NCBI RefSeq assembly: GCF_947331435.1
Contig: NZ_CAMZOF010000011.1
Coordinates: forward strand, 124,001-188,000
Reading direction: 5' to 3'
Source of the DNA: Pelagibius sp. Alg239-R121
GTDB taxonomy: Bacteria > Pseudomonadota > Alphaproteobacteria > Kiloniellales > Kiloniellaceae
DNA length: 64,000 nt
Below are positions 45,077 to 51,680 of the stretch, piece after piece. The translations under genes were made by a program, and so were the position numbers. Within the stretch, counting starts at the first letter, position 1. Each line of letters starts with the position of its first letter. Below the pieces are notes generated by a model, which was not told the origin of the DNA, ran no database searches, and saw only the letters and a list, made by a program, of their open reading frames with translations.

Positions 45077-45898
45077 TTACATCAGCATCAGCTTATCGTT
45101 CAGCGCGAGCCACCCTGAGGGTTCGCGCATGATCGCCGCAGTGTCGTACTTGCCGAACAGCCGGGTGAAGCCGCGCTTGGTGAAGATCTCGTACATGATG
45201 GCGCTTGCAGGGCCTTGCGGCTTGCCCGCGCCGCCGCCAAACGCGCTGGAGATCTGGGTTTCCACATGGGCGCGCCAGTGCACTTCAATGGCAGTGCGCG
45301 CAATCAGCTTACCCAGAGTGAGTTTGATCCCCAGCTTAGCGATCGCGGTCGCCGCACCGGTTGCAATGCCGAGGCCTGCGACCGGAATCACCGCCCCGGC
45401 AAGATCCACCCCTCGCACACCAATTTTGGCAGCTTTAGCTTTCTGGATGGCCGAGATCCAGCCGGTCACCGTCTCGCTCTTGCGGAAACCCTGGCCGGCC
45501 GCATTTACACCGACCATGTGGGCTGTCGTCGTGCCAATAGCACTGCCGTGCTGGATCGCGCTGAGCACATCAACCTGTGTGACCGAGCTGCCAAGGCCGC
45601 CAGCAATACCGACCGCGGCGCCGCCCAGGCTCTTGAAGCCACGATTCCGCAGATAACGCTTCGTCTTTGGCGACTGACCTTCATGGCCGTTGGAAACGAA
45701 ATAGGGGTTGGGAACCAGCTTATCCGCGTAGTCGTCATCGTACATACCGGTACCGCTGGTTGACTTCAGCAGATGGATCAATTTGGCCACAGCCACCGCG
45801 CCAGAGCCGCCGGCTTCGGCAATCAACTCGATGACGGTCCAGATAAATTCCTCGGCATCATCCTTACCGAGATCGTTGGTCGAAACAGCTAACGCCAT
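45077..45898 (-). CDS. Protein of unknown function, Gly/Ala-rich
   Basis: I do not recognise this 273-residue protein. The start at 45898 has AGGGG nine bases upstream; an ATG nine bases earlier is also possible. Residues 1-45 are acidic and helical (DDAEEFIWTVIELIAEAGG). Residues about 85-200 are rich in Gly, Ala, Val and small polar residues, with two hydrophobic stretches (GGAAVGIAGGLGSSVTQVDV and AGAVIPVAGLGIATGAATAI) that could insert in or associate with a membrane. The end is basic then aromatic (KRGFTRLFGKYD). No signal peptide. It is isolated between EamA and a DUF1439 gene. A secreted effector or pore-like protein is conceivable but not supported. Confidence 0.6.
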   Translation of the reverse strand: MALAVSTNDLGKDDAEEFIWTVIELIAEAGGSGAVAVAKLIHLLKSTSGTGMYDDDYADKLVPNPYFVSNGHEGQSPKTKRYLRNRGFKSLGGAAVGIAGGLGSSVTQVDVLSAIQHGSAIGTTTAHMVGVNAAGQGFRKSETVTGWISAIQKAKAAKIGVRGVDLAGAVIPVAGLGIATGAATAIAKLGIKLTLGKLIARTAIEVHWRAHVETQISSAFGGGAGKPQGPASAIMYEIFTKRGFTRLFGKYDTAAIMREPSGWLALNDKLMLM

Positions 45899-46209
45899 AA
45901 TACTCATCCCCTGTGAGTTATCTTCCGGCCAAAACACCGAGAGTGCCGGATTCGCGAGACTCTATCGCAAGCTGTATACGCGGTCTTGGTAGTATTTCCA
46001 AGGGGTGGGGTACTGACGGCTGGCTTTCGGTTCGCAGAGTCGCTCTTTACCCCTCCCTGTGACTGACGCTGCTGTAACATTGGTCTTGCACACCGAGATT
46101 GCTTTGACGGCTCGACGGCTGACATTCCCGGTGACCGCAGAGAAAAACCCGCTCCACTTGCATGGCGATTCCGATATGATAACCGCTGTTTTGGAAGGTA
46201 TTTTGGGGA
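45899..46209. other. Divergent intergenic region, no gene seen
   Basis: Just over 300 bp between the unknown leftward gene and the DUF1439 gene. It must contain both promoters. I see no RNA gene or long repeat. Confidence 0.45.
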
Positions 46210-46767
46210 ATGTCGTTGCCTAGAATTGCTGTCACTGTTGTCGTGGTGTTGGCGATTGCCGCCGGCACCTATTTCTTTTTCTCGGGCAAGGAGTACAGAT
46301 TCCGCTTCACTGAAGATCAATTGCAGGAGAAGTTGGCAAAAAAACTGCCCTTCACGAAGACCTACCTCCTCTTCTTCGAAGTCACGCTCGATAATCCGCG
46401 GATAACACTTACAGAGGGTTCGAGCCGAGTACAGGCGGGATTAGACCTGGGCCTGAATATCCAGATCGGCGGGCAGCCGAAACCGCTCGGTGGCGCGGTC
46501 GATGCATCGGGCATCCCGTCCTATGTGCCGGAGGCAGGCGCGTTTTATCTGACCGATCCGGTGATTGAAAATTTAGGGGTGCAGGGAATACCGGCCAAAT
46601 ACGCCACCAAGGTCAAGAATGTTCTGACCAAAGCCTTGGCGGCCTACTACGCAGAGCACCCGATCCTCACTCTGAAGGAAACGAGCGTTAAGCAATCGGC
46701 GGTTCAGCTAGTGCTCAAAAGCGTGGTTGTCGAAAACGGGAAACTGGTGATCACACTGGGGTTGTGA
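46210..46767 (+). CDS. DUF1439 (YceB-like) membrane-anchored protein
   Basis: A 185-residue protein with an N-terminal hydrophobic anchor (about 5-25, IAVTVVVVLAIAAGTYFFF) and a periplasmic beta-rich domain: FTEDQLQEKLAKKLPFTKTYL, VTLDNPRITLTEGSSRVQAGLDL, then YAEHPILTLKET near the end. This is the layout of DUF1439/YceB lipoproteins, but the lipobox Cys is absent here, so it is anchored by the helix instead. The fold resembles TULIP-type lipid-binding domains. Function unknown. Confidence 0.78.
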   Translation: MSLPRIAVTVVVVLAIAAGTYFFFSGKEYRFRFTEDQLQEKLAKKLPFTKTYLLFFEVTLDNPRITLTEGSSRVQAGLDLGLNIQIGGQPKPLGGAVDASGIPSYVPEAGAFYLTDPVIENLGVQGIPAKYATKVKNVLTKALAAYYAEHPILTLKETSVKQSAVQLVLKSVVVENGKLVITLGL

Positions 46768-47083
46768 TGCACAAAACCACCTGATGGGTTCTGTCGTAAA
46801 GTCTTTCAGGGCCATAGAATGTCGTGGGCTATGCGAGCCAAATTCATACTCTCCATAGTGGGTAGAAGAAATTTTGCGGCAGGACCAGTGAAAATCGAAC
46901 ACAGTGAATTTGATTGGCCTGGCGTGTCGTTTGCCTATTGCCTACTGCATTGGAATTTGGAGTCGATGCGCGACTCGAAAGCTCAGGCGTAGCGTGAAAA
47001 GCGCGATACTGCAGCAATCCGGGCGGGGCCACATCCCGCGTTGCAGAAGCTGTCAATCCGGTTGATTGCGTCGCCCCATTCTA
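46768..47083. other. Intergenic region between DUF1439 and luxR, converging
   Basis: About 315 bp with no supported gene. A stem-loop at 47009-47046 lies downstream of luxR and may end its transcript. Confidence 0.45.
47009..47046 (-). terminator. Putative luxR terminator
   Basis: On the minus strand an outer stem CTGCAAC/GCTGCAG-like (one G-U pair) and an inner GCGGG/CCCGC stem form a composite hairpin starting 38 bases after the luxR stop. A short TTTT lies about ten bases beyond it. Confidence 0.35.
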
Positions 47084-47848
47084 TCAAATCAGTCCAGCGC
47101 GGATCGCTTTGATCGCAGCGTGGTGACGGTTGCTTGCTTCGAGTTTCCGGATGGCTTTGTTGAGGTGATAGTTCACCGTCGCCGGAGAGATCGAAATGGT
47201 TTCCGCGATGGCATTTGTCGTCATACCTTCGGCAGTCCATTTCAGGCACTCGATCTCTCGCGCGGAGAGCCTGACATCTTCATGATCGTCCGTATCATCG
47301 CTGAGCAGACGCATGACGCGATCGTGGGCGTGAATTGCGGAAACATAGATATCGCCCCCAGCGCCCTTGACCGCATCGGTCAAGTGACCGTCTCGCGAGG
47401 CAACGACCGAGAAAACCCCTACGTCCCCATCAGGCCCCGCGATAGGAATTGAATAGCCGCAGGCGATGTTGAAGGTCCGTCCTTCGTGAAACACACGGCG
47501 CTGGTCCTTGCGGAAGGGCCGCAGGAAGCTTCCGCTATCCCAGAAGAACGGCAGACGTGACCGGCCGGCGATCAGCGCGACCGGATCATAGTGCTTGTAG
47601 AGCTTATGTTGATACCGTGTGCACCATTCAGGCGCGTAGTTCGTGATTAGTACGTCACTACCGGACTTTGCCAATCCCTCACCGGGGCGAACCAGAAGAT
47701 AGGAGAAGAAAGGCAGGCCAAGGTCCGCGGCGACCTCCGCCAGGGAGTCTCCGACGGCGTCCAGATTGCCGCAAGCATCCAGCGACTTCTCAGATATGTT
47801 CCAAAGGCTGTAAATCTTACTCCCTCCCTTAGTGGAAAACCCTATCAC
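47084..47848 (-). CDS. LuxR-type quorum-sensing receptor/regulator without a luxI partner in the window
   Basis: A 254-residue LuxR protein. The autoinducer-binding domain (about 25-165) holds all six residues invariant in AHL receptors with exact TraR spacing: Trp75, Tyr79, Asp88, Pro89, Trp103 and Gly131 (TraR 57, 61, 70, 71, 85, 113). The C-terminal GerE helix-turn-helix (about 192-254) holds Glu198, Leu202 and Gly208 (TraR 178, 182, 188). Start is uncertain: the frame opens with GTG at 47848 without a ribosome site, whereas AAGGGAGGG at 47822-47830 stands just before an ATT codon. It is divergent from the Liv-type operon across a lux-box-like palindrome. Confidence 0.9.
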   Translation of the reverse strand: MIGFSTKGGSKIYSLWNISEKSLDACGNLDAVGDSLAEVAADLGLPFFSYLLVRPGEGLAKSGSDVLITNYAPEWCTRYQHKLYKHYDPVALIAGRSRLPFFWDSGSFLRPFRKDQRRVFHEGRTFNIACGYSIPIAGPDGDVGVFSVVASRDGHLTDAVKGAGGDIYVSAIHAHDRVMRLLSDDTDDHEDVRLSAREIECLKWTAEGMTTNAIAETISISPATVNYHLNKAIRKLEASNRHHAAIKAIRAGLI

Positions 47849-47879
47849 GAGATTGCTGTTTAGGACAGACAGGCTTCAA

Positions 47880-47897
47880 ACTAACAGAACTGCTAGT
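47880..47897. promoter_or_regulatory. Lux-box-like palindrome in the luxR/liv divergent promoter
   Basis: ACTAACAGAACTGCTAGT is an 18-bp imperfect palindrome with 7 of 9 symmetric pairs matching (ACTA..CAG / CTG..TAGT). Its core ACAGAACTGC matches 8 of 10 bases of the TraR box core GCAGATCTGC. It lies 32 bp from the luxR GTG and 61 bp before the binding-protein start, where a LuxR-family activator would sit. Confidence 0.6.
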
Positions 47898-47957
47898 GTA
47901 CTTGGCTCCGGCATTCATGCTCCCTTAACTGAAACAAAATCATCGGGGAGGTTTGGC

Positions 47958-49190
47958 ATGCAAAAGATACCTGTGGCGCTGTTGGTCTACATTGCACTGG
48001 CGCCTGGCTTGGCGGTGCCTGCCGCCGCGGATCAGGTCAAAATCGGCCTGCTCGCGCCCTTGACCGGCCCCTCGGCCGCAGATGGTGATGAATTCGTTAA
48101 AGGCGTCGAGTGGGCGATCGAGGAAGCCAACGCCAAAGGCGGCGTCGCAGGGCACACCTTCGAAGTGGTGGTGGCCGATGTGAAAGACCATTCCGCCGCC
48201 AACGTCTCCAGCGCCGCCGAGCGTTTGCTGGGCACAAACGGCGTCGAGGTGATCCTGACCGGCTATGCCAGCCTTTCGATGTTTGAAGTCGATTTGATGG
48301 CCGAAGCGGATATGCCATATCTGGCCGCTGGTCCGTCGCCGTCCTTCGCCGCTATCGTCTCACCTGCGCCGGAGGATTACTGGTGCTGCTGGTCCTACAC
48401 GGCGTCTTTCAAAGGTTACGAGACCGATGTGCGCCCGGCTGTCGAGGCCCTCGCCGCACGGGGTGAAATCTCCTTGCGAGACAAATCGGTGGCAATCATT
48501 TCGTCGGACAATGCCTATTCCCGCACGATTTCCGAAGGCATGAAACTGTCATTTGAAGAGGGCGGCTGGAAGATCGTCGTGGACGAGTTGGTGCCCTTTG
48601 GCGAGGTCGGCGACTGGCGGGCCATTCTGGCAAAGGTGCGTGAAACCTCGCCGGATCTGGTTATCAACACTGATTATCTGCCGGGAAACTCGGCGTTGTT
48701 CCTAAACCAGTTCCTGGAATCGCCGACCAACAGTCTGGTGTTCCTGCAGTATGCGCCTTCGGTCCCGGAGTTTGTAAAACTGACGGGTAAGAACTCAAGC
48801 GGCGTCCTTTACAATCTCATCACCGCGCCGCTCGACACGCCGGGCTGGCCCCGGGGGCAGCAGCTGATGGGCGCCTATAAAGACAGATATGGGGCTGATT
48901 CAGGAACCTACGGAGTCAGTCTCTACGAAATGACCAACATGTATTTCGAAGCCTTGGAAAAGGTCGGCGACCCAACCGATCACAAGGCAATCGGGGCCGC
49001 GATCGGTGCAATCAAGCGTGAGACGGTAGCCGGTTTCCACGAGTTCGACCCGGCCACCCACGTGGCATTACAAAGCAACAATCACGTCCCGGTCTCCTTC
49101 TGGCAGATTCAGGATGGCAATCGCGTGCTGATCGAACCCGAGAAGTTCTCCAACGGCGCATTCGTCCTGCCGTCTTGGATGTCGAAGTAA
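47958..49190 (+). CDS. Branched-chain amino-acid-type ABC transporter periplasmic binding protein (LivK-like)
   Basis: The ATG at 47958 has GGGAGG seven bases upstream and gives 410 residues. A signal peptide ends near VPAAA-DQV (about 24). The domain shows the type-I family start VKIGLLAPLTGPSAADGDEFVKGVEWAIEEAN and the two-lobed layout. Unusual aromatic/cysteine segment DYWCCWSYTASFKGY (about residues 138-152) lines the region where the ligand usually sits. These proteins bind amino acids, amides, aromatic acids or acylated compounds; the LuxR gene and lactonase-like domain in this operon suggest a lactone or amide signal. Confidence 0.88.
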   Translation: MQKIPVALLVYIALAPGLAVPAAADQVKIGLLAPLTGPSAADGDEFVKGVEWAIEEANAKGGVAGHTFEVVVADVKDHSAANVSSAAERLLGTNGVEVILTGYASLSMFEVDLMAEADMPYLAAGPSPSFAAIVSPAPEDYWCCWSYTASFKGYETDVRPAVEALAARGEISLRDKSVAIISSDNAYSRTISEGMKLSFEEGGWKIVVDELVPFGEVGDWRAILAKVRETSPDLVINTDYLPGNSALFLNQFLESPTNSLVFLQYAPSVPEFVKLTGKNSSGVLYNLITAPLDTPGWPRGQQLMGAYKDRYGADSGTYGVSLYEMTNMYFEALEKVGDPTDHKAIGAAIGAIKRETVAGFHEFDPATHVALQSNNHVPVSFWQIQDGNRVLIEPEKFSNGAFVLPSWMSK

Positions 49191-49243
49191 TCTTTGGCCG
49201 CCGTCCCGCATAGGGGCGTCGGTATTGCCGGGCGGATGCAGCG

Positions 49244-49999
49244 ATGACACTTTCGGATCTGGAATCATCCAGGACAATTCTCGCCGTTTCCGGATTGACC
49301 AAGACGTTCGGTGCGCTCAAAGCCGTGGACGACATCAGTTTCGATGTCGCGCCTGGCGAGATTCTAGGTATTGCCGGGCCTAATGGCAGCGGCAAGAGCA
49401 CTTTGTTCAACGCAATTACGCGCATACCTTTTTCCGCTACGGCGGGAGTTGTGTTGTTCGAGGGACAAGAGGTTCATCACCTGTTGCCCCACGATATTGC
49501 CACGGCCGGCATTGCCCGAACCTTTCAACGTGAAAGCGTCTTCCCCTCGCTCAGTGCCATCGACAATGTACTGACCGCAATCGAGCAGACACGCCGCGGT
49601 GGCTCGTTCCAACGCAATGTAGTGCTTGCGGAACAGGCGCTGGACGTCGTCGGCTTTCCGGCCACGTTGCACAACTGGCGCGCCGCCGAGCTGCCGATCT
49701 TTTTGCGCAAGCTGGTCATGATCGGATCCGCGATGGCGCTGGACCCCAAGATCCTGCTGCTGGACGAACCGGCATCGAGCCTGACGCCCGAGGAGATCGA
49801 GCGGATGCGGGCGTTGATCGCCAATCTCAAGGCAATGAACGTCACGATCCTGCTGATCGAACACGTGCTGCCTTTGCTGACCAGTGTCTCCGACCGCCTG
49901 ATGGTGATGGATCAGGGGCGCATCATTGCAATGGGTGCACCGGACGCGGTGATCCGCGACCCGAATGTGGTCGAAGCCTACCTGGGCGTAGCCATATGA
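49244..49999 (+). CDS. livG: LivG-like ABC ATPase with degenerate signature motif
   Basis: A 251-residue branched-chain-type ATPase. Walker A GPNGSGKST (45-53), Q-loop RTFQRESVFPSLS and Walker B ILLLDEPASSLTPEE with H-loop LLIEHVLPLL are intact. The signature normally read LS/PxGQ is LPIFLRKLVMIG (150-161): its Gly and Gln are missing. If real, one of the two ATP sites of the LivG/LivF heterodimer would be non-catalytic, as in other asymmetric ABC proteins. It overlaps livF by 4 bp. Confidence 0.88.
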   Translation: MTLSDLESSRTILAVSGLTKTFGALKAVDDISFDVAPGEILGIAGPNGSGKSTLFNAITRIPFSATAGVVLFEGQEVHHLLPHDIATAGIARTFQRESVFPSLSAIDNVLTAIEQTRRGGSFQRNVVLAEQALDVVGFPATLHNWRAAELPIFLRKLVMIGSAMALDPKILLLDEPASSLTPEEIERMRALIANLKAMNVTILLIEHVLPLLTSVSDRLMVMDQGRIIAMGAPDAVIRDPNVVEAYLGVAI

Positions 50000-50793
50000 G
50001 CACGCCTCTGTTGGAACTGCGTGGCCTATCGGGCGGATATCAGCCGATCCAGATTTTTCAGAACGTCGACCTCACAGTTGAGCAGGGTGCCTCGATCGGA
50101 TTTTTCGGGCCGAACGGTCACGGCAAGACGACACTGATGAAAACCATAAGCGGTGTCCTGGAGCCCTGGCGGGGCGACGTGATTTTTGAAGGCCAGCGCC
50201 TGAACCGCGCCAAGGCCCGCGGCAGCCGCCGGTGGCGCAACTTCAACTACGACGTCGTGACGCCGAGGCGGATGGATCCCAAAACCGTGGCGCGTGCAGG
50301 ACTGATCCACGTGCCGCAAGGCAATCTGTTATTTCCGGAGATGACGGTGGAAGAGACCCTATCCATCGCACCCCTCGTCGCGGCGGAACGGCATCAGTCG
50401 TCTGCTCACGAGTCTGCATTGCACGAAAAGGTTGGCGCGCTCTTTCCCCGGCTGCAGGAACGGCGCAACCATAAGAACCGGTTTCTTTCGGGCGGCGAGC
50501 GTCAGATGGTTTCAATTGCCGCCGGCTTGCTGGCCGATCCAAAACTTCTGATCCTGGACGAACCTACTCTGGGACTGTCACCCAAGCTGCGGCTCGAGCT
50601 TTGCGAAGCCATCAAGACGATCCGCGCGGCAGGCGTGCCACTCATCGTGATCGATCAGGATATCGGGTTCCTGACGGAGCTGATCGACGTGCTCTATCTG
50701 TTTGATCACGGCAGCATATCACGTCGTCTGGAACGTGCTGAGATTCCTTCACACGATCAACTGATGGCCATGCTGTTTGGCGAGGCGGTATGA
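49996..50793 (+). CDS. livF: LivF-like ABC ATPase
   Basis: A 265-residue branched-chain-type ATPase with Walker A GPNGHGKTT (35-43), Q-loop HVPQGNLLFPEMTVEE, signature LSGGERQM, Walker B LLILDEPTLGLSP and H-region VIDQDIGFL (usual His replaced in LIVIDQD). An insertion of about 20 residues (RAKARGSRRWRNFNYDVV) follows the Walker A subdomain compared with ordinary LivF. ATGA overlaps at both ends show tight coupling with livG and livH. Confidence 0.87.
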   Translation: MSTPLLELRGLSGGYQPIQIFQNVDLTVEQGASIGFFGPNGHGKTTLMKTISGVLEPWRGDVIFEGQRLNRAKARGSRRWRNFNYDVVTPRRMDPKTVARAGLIHVPQGNLLFPEMTVEETLSIAPLVAAERHQSSAHESALHEKVGALFPRLQERRNHKNRFLSGGERQMVSIAAGLLADPKLLILDEPTLGLSPKLRLELCEAIKTIRAAGVPLIVIDQDIGFLTELIDVLYLFDHGSISRRLERAEIPSHDQLMAMLFGEAV

Positions 50794-51680
50794 TAAGTCT
50801 CGACACCATTCTGATCGTAACATCAGGCGGCCTGGTCCTTGGAGCAATCTATGCGCTGATGGCATCGGGTTTGGCAGTCGTGTGGACGACACTGGGAATC
50901 TTCAACTTCGCTCATGGCGCATTTATCGCCGCCGGTGCCTACATCGGCTGGCAAATCGCGCACGCCGATGCCTCTGGCCTGGGCCTTGTGGCGGGCACTT
51001 TGGGCACGCTGCTCGCAATGTTTGTTTTCGGAGTCCTGTTCCACATCGCACTGGTGCGGCCCTTTGAACGGAGGGCGAACATCGTCGCTGCCTCGGTCAT
51101 CACGACCCTCGCGGGCGCGACGGTGATAGAGAATGTCATCAACCTGATATGGGGACCGAGATCCAAGCAGATCGGACGCATGCTGGATGGTGATTTCTCG
51201 TTGGGCCCGATTGCTTTGTCGATGAACGATCTGGCGTTGGTCGTCATTGTCGTCGCCACCCTGGGCTTGGTTGGCTGGTTTCTCGGCGCTACAAGGACCG
51301 GGCGTTCGATGCGGGCGGTCGCTCAGAATCGCGAAGCAGCCGAGCTGATGGGATTGGATGTACCGCGGCTTTACGCGGCCGCCTTCGGCCTCTCTGCGGC
51401 CATGGCCGGGCTCGCGGGTATCTTCATCGGCTCGATCCGCTTCATGACGCCGACCATGGGCGCGGATCCCTTGATGAAGGCGCTGATTGTCGTAATCTTC
51501 GGCGGCGTCGCGCGCTTCACCAGTCCGATCTACGCGGCCCTGATCATCGGCATGGTTGAGGCCTTTTCGACCTATTTCGTCGGCCTCTATTGGACGCCTG
51601 CTGTTCTGTTCGCTCTAATGATGGTCGTGCTGGTTTTGAAACCTGCGGGCCTGTTCGGCAAGCATCAGAGGACGCTCTGA
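50790..51680 (+). CDS. livH: LivH-like ABC permease
   Basis: A 296-residue permease with about eight predicted helices. LivH hallmarks are GLVLGAIYALMASGLAVVW, GIFNFAHGAFIAAGAY and AVAQNREAAELMGLDVPRLYA, then GGVARFTSPIYAALIIGMVEA. It forms one half of the membrane channel. Its stop TGA shares a base with the livM start at 51680. Confidence 0.9.
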   Translation: MISLDTILIVTSGGLVLGAIYALMASGLAVVWTTLGIFNFAHGAFIAAGAYIGWQIAHADASGLGLVAGTLGTLLAMFVFGVLFHIALVRPFERRANIVAASVITTLAGATVIENVINLIWGPRSKQIGRMLDGDFSLGPIALSMNDLALVVIVVATLGLVGWFLGATRTGRSMRAVAQNREAAELMGLDVPRLYAAAFGLSAAMAGLAGIFIGSIRFMTPTMGADPLMKALIVVIFGGVARFTSPIYAALIIGMVEAFSTYFVGLYWTPAVLFALMMVVLVLKPAGLFGKHQRTL

